This document shows positions 1-9,227 of a stretch of 64,000 nucleotides of DNA, piece after piece (position 1 is the first letter of the stretch; each line of letters opens with the position of its first letter). A program made the translations under genes and the position numbers. The notes below the pieces were generated by a model that ran no database searches, had not been told where the DNA came from, and saw only the letters and a program-made list of their open reading frames with translations. This DNA is from Chitinophaga eiseniae. Lineage in GTDB: Bacteria > Bacteroidota > Bacteroidia > Chitinophagales > Chitinophagaceae. The stretch lies in assembly GCF_900167135.1 (NCBI RefSeq), contig NZ_FUWZ01000001.1:62001-126000 (forward strand). Reading direction: 5' to 3'.

Positions 1-1
1 C

Positions 2-3000
2 AGCCAGCTACTGGCCCTGCTATGCTTCGCCACCGCGGTACAGGGGAGCGCAGCCCCGGACCAGGTAGTAAGCCTGTCGATGAAAAATGTTACCGCCAAA
101 GAGGTGTTCCGGGAAATCAACAAACAAACCGGCCTCAATATCCTGGCAGATGAAGCCTTGCTGGAAAAAAGCGGCAAGGCCAATATCACGGTGAGCAACA
201 TGCCTGTAAACGACGCGTTACATCTTTTTATGCGTAACCAGCCCCTTACTTACAGTATTGAAGGAGGCGCTATCATTGTTAAAACAAAACCGGCAGTGCA
301 GCCGGCTACCACACCGCCGCCACCCATCGAGGTGCACGGCGTGGTTACCACCGATAAAGGTCAGCCACTGCCCGGTGCTACCGTAACGGTTAAAGGCACC
401 AAACTAGGTACTGTTACCAATACAGACGGTAGCTTTAAGATTAATGCCAACCCCGGGGAAACATTGGAGATTTCTATGGTGGGTTTTAAAACCTGGTCGG
501 TTAAATTCGACGGTAAAACCACCAGCTTTAAAGTAACGCTTTCCGAAGAAGTATCTAACCTTACCGACGTAGTGGTGGTGGGTTACGGTACCACTAAAAA
601 GAAAGACCTCACCGGTTCCATCAGCTCCATTTCCAGCGAAGATATGAACCTCGGCGGCGTGACCAGCAATGCTGCACAGGCCATCCAGGGCCGTGCGGCA
701 GGTGTGCAGGTGAGCCAGTCGAACGCTGCCCCCGGCGGACAAACGATTGTGCGCATCCGCGGAGGTAACTCCATCAAATCCACCAACGAACCACTGTACG
801 TAGTGGATGGCTTCCCCTCTGAAACAGGAAAGGACATCAACCCGAATGACATTGACGATATACAGATCCTTAAAGACGCCTCCTCCACCGCTATCTATGG
901 GGCCCGCGGCGCTAACGGCGTGGTAATGATCACCACTAAAAGAGGCAAGAGCGGCCGCGCCGCCATTCAATACGACGGCTATTACGGCACACAAAGGATC
1001 GTGAAGGAATATGATAAAATGAATGGCCTGGAGAATATGCAGGTCACCAACGCCAAAGCCATCGAAAAAGGACAACCTGCTTTTTATACGCCTGCCGACC
1101 TGGCCAGCGGCCGTGACAACAACTGGTTTAAACTGGCTACCCGCCCGGGCACCGTGCAAAGTCATAACTTAAGCGTGAGCGGTGGTACTGCGGAAGACAG
1201 GGTAGCACTATCCGGCAACTACTTCAAACAGGATGGTGCGCTGAAAAATACCTCTTTTGAAAGATACTCTGTGCGATTGAATTACGATAAACAATTCGCA
1301 AAACGGTTTAAAACAGGAGCCAGCGTATATGCATCACATGCTTATACCAACTTCAAAACCTATGATGGTAACATCGTGCCTTCCAACGTAATGTACGGCG
1401 TGATCACCGCCTCTCCGGCTATTCCCGTGTACAACGACGATGGCACCTACGCCCGGTTCAAAGGAAGGGATAACCCGCTGGCCTGGCTGATGGCGCCTAC
1501 CAATGACCGGTTCGAGAACAAAGTGAACATGAACGTATATGCCGACTACCAGATACTGGACGGCCTTAACTTCCGTGTGAACGGCGGTACGGAATATACC
1601 ACCACCAAAGAGGGCACTTATCTTCCCCGCGACCTGGTAGATGGTGAAAAAGTGCAGGGCAAAGCCAGTTTAAATGACCTGGCGGTTTCCCGCAATCTCG
1701 TGGAAGCCTATTTTACCTACCGGAAAATATTTAATACTATCCACTCCCTTAATGTAGTGGCAGGGGTATCTTACCAGTCCGATAAATACCAGAAACATTA
1801 TTCCCTGGTACAGAAATTCAGTACTGATGCCTTCCTTTACCACAACCTGGAAGCTGGCACAGAACGGCTGTCGAGCACCAGCAGCACGATACCCGCAAAA
1901 ATGGCCTCTGCCTATGGAAGGATCAACTACTCACTGAAAGATAAATACCTGGCTACAGTGACCGTACGTCGTGACGGATCATCAAAATTTGGCGGCAACA
2001 AACGCTTTGGTATTTTCCCTTCCGGTTCCCTCGCCTGGAGAGCCGGTGAAGAAGCGTTCATCAAGGACCTGAATATTTTCTCTAACCTGAAAGTAAGAGG
2101 AGGCTACGGTGTTACCGGTAACGATAGAATCGGTGATTATATTTACATGTCGCTCTTCGGGCCTACCAACGTGTCGCTGGGAGAAGGCAGCAACAGCTAC
2201 GGCGGAACGGTAATTACCCGCCTGCCTAACGAAAACCTGCAATGGGAAAGTACTGAGCAGCTCGACCTGGGCATTGATATGGGCTTTTTCAACAACAGGG
2301 TTTCCGCGACGATCGATTACTACCGGAAAAAAACCAACCGGTTGATCTTTGATATGCCTATCGGCGACTGGAACGGTTTTGCTGTACAAACAGTAAATGC
2401 CGGCAGCATTGAGAATAAAGGAGTGGAATTATCTGTTACGACAGAAAATATCATCAATCATGCGTTCACCTGGAACACCACTGTGAATATTGCCTATAAT
2501 AAACAGAACTGCCTTGATCTGGGCGGCAGGCCATATGTGATCACGCAAACCGCTAATCTCTATGGCGGTCGTGGTATGGACTTTACTAAACTGGAACCGG
2601 GACGCGAATTAAGTACGTTCTACGGTTATATTTATGATGGCGTCATAAAAACCGGTGAAGCGCATCCTGCACAACCCAACTCCAAAGCAGGAGATCCTAA
2701 ATTCAAAGATATCAGTGGTCCCGGCGGTAAGCCTGACGGGATTATCGATGCCAACGACCGTACCTATCTCGGCCATGCCAACCCGCATTATATCTATGGA
2801 ATCAATAACAACTTTACCTATAAAGGATTTGAACTGAACATTTTTCTGCAGGGCGCACTGGATTACAGCCTGTACAACGGTACAGGCCTGGTGCTGGAAT
2901 CAGGTCCCGGTAAGGCCGCACTGAACAGGTGGACCACCAAAAACGAAAACACCGATATACCGAGAGATGGATATGCTATTGCCTACGGCGGTCTGATGAA

Positions 3001-3280
3001 CTCCCGCTTCGTGGAAAATGCTTCTTACCTGCGCTGTAAAATGCTGATGCTCGGTTATAATATCCCCGTGGCCAAAACTTTCCTGAAAAGCCTGAGAGGC
3101 ATTAAGGTATATGGCTCGGTACAAAACTTATTCACCATTACTAAATATACAGGATCGGACCCCGAGGTAAACAGCAATCTCAATAGCAGCGGCAACAACG
3201 CCAACCTTTCGTCAGGATTGGATTATACCGCCTTCCCTGCTTACCGCACATTTACTGCGGGTCTTAAATTGAACTTTTAA
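2..3280 (+). CDS. SusC/RagA-type TonB-dependent outer-membrane receptor with N-terminal STN domain (5' partial)
   Basis: Outer-membrane beta-barrel that imports a ligand with its SusD partner, powered by TonB. The frame is open to the left edge: the codons before the ATG at 80 encode a hydrophobic stretch ending ...VQGSAAPDQ, the end of a signal peptide, so the true start lies outside the window and the ATG at 80 is internal. Counting from that ATG: STN domain at about 1-70, carboxypeptidase-D-like beta-sandwich at about 84-155, the LTDVVVVGYG segment at 161-170 opening the plug, then the barrel to a C-terminal aromatic residue (LKLNF). An STN domain on a SusC usually means control by an ECF sigma/FecR anti-sigma pair, expected just upstream but not visible. 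It is followed after 17 bp by susD. The ligand cannot be read from the sequence; the downstream sulfotransferase and cytochrome hint at a sulfated or aromatic compound. Confidence 0.93.
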   Translation, partial: SQLLALLCFATAVQGSAAPDQVVSLSMKNVTAKEVFREINKQTGLNILADEALLEKSGKANITVSNMPVNDALHLFMRNQPLTYSIEGGAIIVKTKPAVQPATTPPPPIEVHGVVTTDKGQPLPGATVTVKGTKLGTVTNTDGSFKINANPGETLEISMVGFKTWSVKFDGKTTSFKVTLSEEVSNLTDVVVVGYGTTKKKDLTGSISSISSEDMNLGGVTSNAAQAIQGRAAGVQVSQSNAAPGGQTIVRIRGGNSIKSTNEPLYVVDGFPSETGKDINPNDIDDIQILKDASSTAIYGARGANGVVMITTKRGKSGRAAIQYDGYYGTQRIVKEYDKMNGLENMQVTNAKAIEKGQPAFYTPADLASGRDNNWFKLATRPGTVQSHNLSVSGGTAEDRVALSGNYFKQDGALKNTSFERYSVRLNYDKQFAKRFKTGASVYASHAYTNFKTYDGNIVPSNVMYGVITASPAIPVYNDDGTYARFKGRDNPLAWLMAPTNDRFENKVNMNVYADYQILDGLNFRVNGGTEYTTTKEGTYLPRDLVDGEKVQGKASLNDLAVSRNLVEAYFTYRKIFNTIHSLNVVAGVSYQSDKYQKHYSLVQKFSTDAFLYHNLEAGTERLSSTSSTIPAKMASAYGRINYSLKDKYLATVTVRRDGSSKFGGNKRFGIFPSGSLAWRAGEEAFIKDLNIFSNLKVRGGYGVTGNDRIGDYIYMSLFGPTNVSLGEGSNSYGGTVITRLPNENLQWESTEQLDLGIDMGFFNNRVSATIDYYRKKTNRLIFDMPIGDWNGFAVQTVNAGSIENKGVELSVTTENIINHAFTWNTTVNIAYNKQNCLDLGGRPYVITQTANLYGGRGMDFTKLEPGRELSTFYGYIYDGVIKTGEAHPAQPNSKAGDPKFKDISGPGGKPDGIIDANDRTYLGHANPHYIYGINNNFTYKGFELNIFLQGALDYSLYNGTGLVLESGPGKAALNRWTTKNENTDIPRDGYAIAYGGLMNSRFVENASYLRCKMLMLGYNIPVAKTFLKSLRGIKVYGSVQNLFTITKYTGSDPEVNSNLNSSGNNANLSSGLDYTAFPAYRTFTAGLKLNF

Positions 3281-3297
3281 CCTGTAAACCGGAACAA

Positions 3298-4827
3298 ATG
3301 AAATACGCATATATCGCACTCACCACCTTGCTGCTCGGCGCCAGTTCGTGCAAGAAACTGGTGGAACCCAAAGTATACAGCTATCTCACGGATGCCAATG
3401 CATTCCTTACGCTAAGTGATGCCAAAGCCGCCGTAAACGGCGTTTATTCAAGGCTTAAGCAACCCAGCGGCAGATCAGATGCCTGGATGTATTACGCCGG
3501 GTTCCAGGTTACTATTTCGGACCTTACCACAGATATAGGTCACGCCAGTTCCGGCGGGGATGTAGGACTGATGTCCGACTGCCAGTGGGCGCCGGCCAAT
3601 ACCTATCTGGCCTTTGCCTGGCAGCATCAGTATAAATTGGTGTCAGATGCCAACATCTCCCTTTATTATATTCCCAGGATGACCGCCATTACAGATGCGC
3701 AGAAAGCACAGTTCACCGCGGAACTACGCTTCCTGCGCGCACTGGGTTACGTGGACCTGACAGATGCGTTCGGACCGGTAATCGTTGTAACGGAAGAAAC
3801 GGTGGCGAAAAATATTGCGCAGCCTGACTATGAGGCCGCATTACCCACCACCCCGGTGGCAGAAATCAATAAGATGATCATCAGCGACCTGGAATTTGCG
3901 GCTGCCCATCTCCCTGTAAATTATTTAAACAACAGTATCTACAGCAGCAACGATATCGGCCGTGCTACCAAAGGTGCTGCGTTGTCATTGTTGTGCAAAC
4001 TGTATATGCGTGAACATGAATGGCAAAAGGTGCTGGACCTTACCACACAGATCATGACGCTGGGATACGGATTGTATCCCACCTATGCGGGGCTGTTCGC
4101 AGAGAAAAATAAATGGTGCCAGGAGAGTATCTTCAGCGCGCTGGCAGACCCCTTGGTAGATGCTGTGGAAATCTTGAACCACTTCGGTCCTATCAACAAT
4201 CCGCAGGTAACAGACAGATGGCAGTACTTTGCTTTAACCTGGTATTTCTGGAATACTTTCGGTGCGAATGACGACCGTAAAAAAATGTTCTATTCCGACT
4301 ATGTGGGCACCGATGGCCTGCATTATATGCAGGCACCTCCGGGACAAACCAATCCGCCGGAAGGATACTACTACATGCCGGACGTAGCTACTACCAAGTT
4401 CGCCGATCCGAATGGCTCCACCACGTACTATGACGGGCATGTATTTCCCATTCTCCGCTACGCTGATATCCTGCTGTGCAGGGCTGAAGCGCTGAATGAG
4501 CTGAATGGCCCCAATGGTGAGTCCATTGCGCTCATTAACCAGGTAAAAGCCCGCTCTCATGCCACCAATCTAGGCGCCGCCGGTACCTTCACAAAGGAGA
4601 GTTTAAGGGATGCTATTCTACAGGAACGGGGCTGGGAGTTTTTCTTTGAATGTAAACGCAGGCAGGACCTGATCCGCATGGGCAAATATGAAAGCGTGGT
4701 AAATAAATATCTTACCGCCGTGGGAAAAACAGCCACCATTAACCTGGCGCGCGATAAATATTTTTCCTACCCGCAGGCGCAAACGGACTTAAACAAAAAT
4801 CTCAGCAATAACGGTCGCCGTCAATAG
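3298..4827 (+). CDS. SusD/RagB-family nutrient-binding outer-membrane lipoprotein
   Basis: Surface lipoprotein that caps the SusC barrel and captures ligand. It starts with a short signal peptide ending in a lipobox (LLGASSC) and Cys19, followed by KKLVEPK, the usual SusD mature start. The helical TPR-like body is seen in segments such as FLRALGYVDLTDAFGPV and the C-terminal ILLCRAEALNEL and LQERGWEFFFECKRRQDLIR, which are typical SusD landmarks. Length 509 aa is normal. It lies 17 bp after susC and its TAG stop nearly touches the next open frame, so it is part of the same operon. The substrate is unknown. Confidence 0.93.
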   Translation: MKYAYIALTTLLLGASSCKKLVEPKVYSYLTDANAFLTLSDAKAAVNGVYSRLKQPSGRSDAWMYYAGFQVTISDLTTDIGHASSGGDVGLMSDCQWAPANTYLAFAWQHQYKLVSDANISLYYIPRMTAITDAQKAQFTAELRFLRALGYVDLTDAFGPVIVVTEETVAKNIAQPDYEAALPTTPVAEINKMIISDLEFAAAHLPVNYLNNSIYSSNDIGRATKGAALSLLCKLYMREHEWQKVLDLTTQIMTLGYGLYPTYAGLFAEKNKWCQESIFSALADPLVDAVEILNHFGPINNPQVTDRWQYFALTWYFWNTFGANDDRKKMFYSDYVGTDGLHYMQAPPGQTNPPEGYYYMPDVATTKFADPNGSTTYYDGHVFPILRYADILLCRAEALNELNGPNGESIALINQVKARSHATNLGAAGTFTKESLRDAILQERGWEFFFECKRRQDLIRMGKYESVVNKYLTAVGKTATINLARDKYFSYPQAQTDLNKNLSNNGRRQ

Positions 4828-4862
4828 TGGCGGTTACTACCTTTCTAAATTATTCAGTATCG

Positions 4863-6305
4863 ATGATCTCATTGAATAAATTACAACGCCTGCTGCCATT
4901 GCTGTCAATGGCGGCAGCGTTGTTGCTGTTTGCGACCGGTTGTATGAGCAGTGGCGGCAACGATATTGTGTCCATTACGCTTCTTCCGCAGGGGCAAAAC
5001 GCTATCAGGATAAAGACAGCTGTCCTGTGCACCGATACCGTAGATGCTGCCGTGGAATACTGGCAGAAAGGGAAGGAGCAGCAGCACACTGTTACACCGC
5101 TGTCTGAGCACCAGGTCAGCCATAGCATTGTGCTCACTAACCTGTTGCCTGAAAAGGCTTATGAGTACAGGGTTTTAACCGGTCATGGCAAAGATCTTTA
5201 TCCCAGCAAAACCTATACGTTCAATACATTTGGTTTGCCGGTGTGGATGAAAGACATGTTCAGCGTGGTATGCCCCGATAGCTCGGTGCTGCCGGCCGCT
5301 TTTAAGAAAGGCTATGTAATGCTTACACGCCGCGACGATCCGGGCGTCCTTTTCCTGCTGAATGCAAAAGGCAGCATTGTTTGGTACCACCAGGTAAGCG
5401 GCACCGGCTTTAAAGTAGCCCGGTTTACGGAGCATAACACTTTCCTCACGCTGCTGGGTGGCCCCGGCTATGAAACCAGCTATGGCGACCAGATCCTGGA
5501 ATTGTCCGTTTCCGGCGATACGCTCGCTCATCTGAAAAAAGGACAACAGGACTTCCAACAAACCATCCATCACGAAATACTGTTGAACCAGGCGGACCAG
5601 TTTGTAACACTTTGTGTGGAAGAAAGAATCTTTGACCTCAGCCGCAAAGGCGGCAGCAAGCAGGATACGGTAAAAGGCGATGGTATCCTGGTGCTGGACA
5701 GGCAAGGTAAACAGATCTGGAAATGGACCGTGTTTGATGTGCTGGACCCACTGGACGATAAAAACATCTTAAAAGAAAAACAAGACTGGATGCACGCCAA
5801 CTGCATCGCATTTGATACAGATGGCAACTACCTCATTTCTTTTTATAACAACGGGCAGATATGGAAGATAGATGCCCGCACGGGCAAGCGCCTATGGACA
5901 TTCGGGAAAAACGGCGATTTTAACCTGCCGGCAGCCTCGCTGTTTGACCAGGCGCATGCACTACATATCAATGAGCACGGCGAACTAATGTTCTTCGACA
6001 ATGGCGTCAGCAAAAAGACATCCAGGACGCTCTCCTTTAAACTGGATGAAAACGAAAAGCAGGCCACACTTTGCATCAACACTACGCTGCCACCGGAGAA
6101 TTACAATGAGCGGATGGGCAGCAGCTATTTAGTAAGCGACACCACCCTGCTGCAATGCGCCACCAAGAGAAATACCGTTATACTGACCAATTTCCAGGGG
6201 AGGTTTCTCTGGCTGCTGAGAACGGGCATGTCGTCTTACCGGGCTTCCTTTATCCCGGCGGAAAAACTGGCCCCATACATTATTCAGCCAGGGTATGAAC
6301 AATAA
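4863..6305 (+). CDS. Arylsulfate sulfotransferase (ASST)-like lipoprotein
   Basis: Resembles bacterial PAPS-independent arylsulfate sulfotransferases, which move sulfate between phenolic compounds in the cell envelope. The ATG at 4863 is preferred over the upstream in-frame GTG at 4827 because it gives a clean lipoprotein signal (MISLNKLQRLLPLLSMAAALL, then FATGC). An N-terminal Fn3-like region (about 35-120, ending EKAYEYRVLTG) precedes a beta-propeller-like body with blades such as GSIVWYHQVSG, KQIWKWTVFDVL and GKRLWTFGKNG. Conserved-looking His sites include HHEIL, DWMHANCIAFD and QAHALHINEHG; family enzymes use a His nucleophile, but which one applies here is not assigned. It starts 35 bp after the susD stop and overlaps the upstream in-frame start of the cytochrome gene. 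A non-enzymatic propeller is possible. Confidence 0.78.
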   Translation: MISLNKLQRLLPLLSMAAALLLFATGCMSSGGNDIVSITLLPQGQNAIRIKTAVLCTDTVDAAVEYWQKGKEQQHTVTPLSEHQVSHSIVLTNLLPEKAYEYRVLTGHGKDLYPSKTYTFNTFGLPVWMKDMFSVVCPDSSVLPAAFKKGYVMLTRRDDPGVLFLLNAKGSIVWYHQVSGTGFKVARFTEHNTFLTLLGGPGYETSYGDQILELSVSGDTLAHLKKGQQDFQQTIHHEILLNQADQFVTLCVEERIFDLSRKGGSKQDTVKGDGILVLDRQGKQIWKWTVFDVLDPLDDKNILKEKQDWMHANCIAFDTDGNYLISFYNNGQIWKIDARTGKRLWTFGKNGDFNLPAASLFDQAHALHINEHGELMFFDNGVSKKTSRTLSFKLDENEKQATLCINTTLPPENYNERMGSSYLVSDTTLLQCATKRNTVILTNFQGRFLWLLRTGMSSYRASFIPAEKLAPYIIQPGYEQ

Positions 6306-6330
6306 TTGTGCACTACAAAAAAAAATATAC

Positions 6331-7329
6331 ATGAGAAGCTTCATCGTGATCTGCGGAATCTGTTGCTGGGGGATAGCTATGATATCTTCCTGCGGAACAG
6401 CAGTAACAGGAGAAACAAACGCCACCGCGCTTGTACAACCGGATAGCGTTTCCTATATCAATATCGATACCACGCTGATACCCAATGGTCCATTCGGCGA
6501 ATCGGTAAAGTACGGCCGGGAGCTGATGCTCCATACCGCACGTTATATAGGGCCGGACGGTAGTGCAGGAAAATTCCTCGGTAATAAAATGAACTGCACT
6601 AACTGTCACCAGGATGCCGGCACTAAAGCGTTTTCGTTTAACCTGATGTCGTCGCATGACAACTACCCGCAATACCGGGCGAGGGAAGGCAAAGTGCTCA
6701 CCCTGGCGGAAAGGGTTAATAACTGCGTAATGCGGCCGCATAACGGCAAGCCCCTACCATTAGACAGCAAAGAGATGGTGGCATTTCTTTCGTACTTCAA
6801 ATGGATCAGCACTTTTGTGCCTAAAGACAAACCTTTTAAAGGTGCCAAAAACCTGCATCTTACTTTTCCGGATATAGCCGCCAACCCCGAAAATGGCCAG
6901 GCACTCTACCAAACCAACTGTGCCCGCTGTCATGGCCCTAATGGAGAAGGCCAATGGAATGCGGATAAAAGCACTTACGTATACCCCCCGCTGTGGGGCA
7001 ACGCCGCCTATCAGCCCGGTTCCAGCATGCACCGCGTTATCAAACAGGCAGAGTGGCTGAAAAACAATATGCCTTACGATAAAGTAACACCAGGCAAACC
7101 TTTCCTCTCCGATAAGGAAGCAATGGACATAGCAGCATTTGTAAACAATGATAAGATCCACTCCCGTCCCAATCCTAAAAACTTCGATTACCCGCATATC
7201 GCTGAAAAGGCCATCGATTATGACCATGGGCCTTTCGCTGACACGTTTTCCATGGCGCAGCACAAATTCGGCCCCTACCAGCCCATCATTGATTACTGGA
7301 AAGCGAAAGGGTTGAAGCCAGTATATTAA
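6331..7329 (+). CDS. Dihaem c-type cytochrome, thiosulfate dehydrogenase (TsdA)-like lipoprotein
   Basis: Envelope cytochrome with two haem-binding sites, CTNCH at residues 89-93 and CARCH at 197-201. Between them is AERVNNCVMRPHNG (Cys132), placed like the Cys that ligates haem 1 in TsdA thiosulfate dehydrogenases, and NNMPY near 247 fits the Met ligand of haem 2. TsdA interconverts thiosulfate and tetrathionate. The ATG at 6331 is chosen because it begins a lipoprotein signal (MRSFIVICGICC..., Cys21); the earlier ATG at 6295 would overlap the sulfotransferase gene by 11 bp. Last gene of the SusC-SusD-ASST operon. The C-terminal roughly 70 residues (after YDHGPFADTF) are an extension whose role is unknown. 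Dihaem architecture is certain; thiosulfate as substrate is inferred. Confidence 0.82.
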   Translation: MRSFIVICGICCWGIAMISSCGTAVTGETNATALVQPDSVSYINIDTTLIPNGPFGESVKYGRELMLHTARYIGPDGSAGKFLGNKMNCTNCHQDAGTKAFSFNLMSSHDNYPQYRAREGKVLTLAERVNNCVMRPHNGKPLPLDSKEMVAFLSYFKWISTFVPKDKPFKGAKNLHLTFPDIAANPENGQALYQTNCARCHGPNGEGQWNADKSTYVYPPLWGNAAYQPGSSMHRVIKQAEWLKNNMPYDKVTPGKPFLSDKEAMDIAAFVNNDKIHSRPNPKNFDYPHIAEKAIDYDHGPFADTFSMAQHKFGPYQPIIDYWKAKGLKPVY

Positions 7330-7443
7330 CGGAGGATCACCTTTGGCAATGGAGCATGGATGGGCCGCTTTGTCCAATTTGGAGCCCACTCCTGGCCTTA
7401 ATATATGTAATTGTCCGGGTTAAATTTTATATTTTGCATCTAT

Positions 7444-7469
7444 ACCGGGCTCCGGCCCGGTTATTTTTT
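7444..7469 (+). terminator. Putative intrinsic terminator of the SusCD-ASST-cytochrome operon
   Basis: Arms ACCGGGC (7444-7450) and GCCCGGT (7455-7461) with a 4-nt loop, followed by TATTTTTTA. It lies 115 bp after the cytochrome stop and 31 bp before the next ATG, so it could also be a leader hairpin of the TPM gene. Confidence 0.55.
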
Positions 7470-7499
7470 AACTGACCATTGCCAGAATTACCCGTTGTT

Positions 7500-9167
7500 A
7501 TGCGAAATGTTTTGTACCTGTTGTTGGTATCCCTGCTAATGTCCTGCGCCGGGCAAAAGACAAAATACTCGGTGGAAGACGTACCAGACCCCAAAAAAAA
7601 TGGTGGCGGCTACATCAGCAATCCCGACCACCTCCTTTCTGACGGAACGGTCGGCAGCCTGAATGAAAAACTGTCTGCCCTCGACAAAAGCGGCAAGGCG
7701 CAGGTAGCCATGGTGCTGCTGAAATCTATCGGAGAAAATGAGCCTACCGATTTTGCCCACAAACTGTTCAACTATTGGAAAATCGGTGATACGGCTACCA
7801 ACAATGGTCTGTTGGTACTGCTGGTGGAAGATGCCCACCGGCTGGTGTTTGAAACAGGAAAAGGACTGGAAGGGGAGATGCCCGACGTGATCTGTTTCCG
7901 TATCCAGCAGGATTATATGATTCCCTACATCAAAAACGGGAATTACGATCAGGCGTTCGGGGAAGGCCTGAAATCCGTTTCCGCCCAGTTATATAGCGGC
8001 AATTATGCCTTTGATAAAGACATACAGCCGGAAGTGGAAGACCGTTCCCTGATGCATGAAGATACGCGGCAGCAATCTGAGCCACAGGGCCTGGTAGCAG
8101 CGCCTGCAGCGCCGGCGGAGATAACAACCGATCCCAACGAGGCGGAAGCCGCCATGCCCACCGGGATGTCTCCGCCGGAAAGCATCGCCGCCCCGGAATC
8201 TTTTGTGGACCGGCTGTCTCCGGCCATCGATTATTCAAAGACTGGCGACTTCAGCGGAAGTGCCTTTTTTGCAGGGTTCCTTTGGCTGGCACTTTCGGCG
8301 GCTATGATGAGTGTGTTTTTCGGTAAAAGGCGGAAACAGAAAAAAGGAGAAGATGCCATGCCGGTGAAGATGAAGGACATGCCCAACGACTTCCTGCGTC
8401 CCGGGCTGGCGGGATTGTTCCTGATACATGCCACGGCGATTGTTGCGCTTGCGTACCTGTTTTTCAAAAAAGGCTGGACCATCAACTTCCTTACGGTATT
8501 CGTCGGCTATTATATCTTATGGGTGTTGTTTATACATCTGGCGGTGCTGGTGATATTCATCAGGGCGAAGAAAGCGCTGGGCGACAAAGACAGCCACGAG
8601 CAGTGGCAATCCTACGCCCGCACGGCCCATAAGCTGAGAACGGCCAAATACATTTTCCCGCTGCCTTTCCTGTGGTTTTACCTGGCAGGGCTCAAACGGC
8701 GGATGGATCGGCTGCGCAATGAGCCGCACGATTGTCCGAATTGTTCCCACCCCCTGCATAAACTGGCTGAAAAAGACGAAGATGTCTATCTCAAAAAAGA
8801 GCAGGTGATAGAAGAAGATCTCATGGCGGTGGATTATGACGTCTGGAAATGTGATACCTGTGATTATAAGCTGGTACTGGATTATACCAACGTGCGCTCC
8901 GCCATGTCGGAATGTCCGCACTGTTCATATATCTCACTTGAATGTAAGCAGTCTGTTACCAAAAAAAGAGCGACTACCAGGGAGGCCGGGTGGGGCGTCA
9001 CTACCTACGCCTGCGCCATATGCTCATATAAACATGATTATCGGTTTGTGATACCCCGGATCAGCGAATCTTCTTCCTCTTCTTCATCGTCATCCTCGTC
9101 GTCTTCCTCTTCTTCCAGTTGGGGCGGAGGATCTTCCGGCGGCGGTGGCGCCAGCAGCAGCTGGTAA
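7500..9167 (+). CDS. TPM-domain (YgcG-like) membrane lipoprotein with zinc-ribbon-like cysteines and Ser/Gly tail
   Basis: The ATG at 7500 (not the TTG at 7479) gives the lipoprotein signal MRNVLYLLLVSLLMSC. The first half is a TPM domain (about residues 35-165), recognisable by FAHKLFNYWKIGD, NNGLLVLLVEDAHRLVFETG and YDQAFGEGL. A linker rich in Pro, Glu and Ala leads to three hydrophobic segments (about 255-275, 300-322 and 332-355). The cytosolic-looking C-terminal part carries four CxxC pairs (CPNC, CDTC, CPHC, CAIC), likely two zinc ribbons, then a run of 17 serines and WGGGSSGGGGASSSW. TPM proteins are linked to envelope and photosystem maintenance, but no precise function is assigned. 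Single gene between two terminators. Confidence 0.82.
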   Translation: MRNVLYLLLVSLLMSCAGQKTKYSVEDVPDPKKNGGGYISNPDHLLSDGTVGSLNEKLSALDKSGKAQVAMVLLKSIGENEPTDFAHKLFNYWKIGDTATNNGLLVLLVEDAHRLVFETGKGLEGEMPDVICFRIQQDYMIPYIKNGNYDQAFGEGLKSVSAQLYSGNYAFDKDIQPEVEDRSLMHEDTRQQSEPQGLVAAPAAPAEITTDPNEAEAAMPTGMSPPESIAAPESFVDRLSPAIDYSKTGDFSGSAFFAGFLWLALSAAMMSVFFGKRRKQKKGEDAMPVKMKDMPNDFLRPGLAGLFLIHATAIVALAYLFFKKGWTINFLTVFVGYYILWVLFIHLAVLVIFIRAKKALGDKDSHEQWQSYARTAHKLRTAKYIFPLPFLWFYLAGLKRRMDRLRNEPHDCPNCSHPLHKLAEKDEDVYLKKEQVIEEDLMAVDYDVWKCDTCDYKLVLDYTNVRSAMSECPHCSYISLECKQSVTKKRATTREAGWGVTTYACAICSYKHDYRFVIPRISESSSSSSSSSSSSSSSSSWGGGSSGGGGASSSW

Positions 9168-9170
9168 ACA

Positions 9171-9215
9171 AACATAAGAAAGGGCGTACCGTTACGGCAC
9201 GCCCTTTCTTATGTT
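9171..9215. terminator. Bidirectional intrinsic terminator between convergent genes
   Basis: A perfect 17-bp inverted repeat (9171-9187 and 9199-9215, arm ending AAAGGGCGT) with an 11-nt loop sits between the stop of the TPM gene and the stop of the minus-strand DUF6515 gene. The arm ends are A/T rich, so it can serve both strands. Confidence 0.75.
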
Positions 9216-9227
9216 CGTTCTGTTTCG

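Noticed and set aside
4827..4862. GTG start upstream of the arylsulfotransferase gene
   Set aside because: It overlaps the susD stop and adds 12 residues that break the lipoprotein signal.
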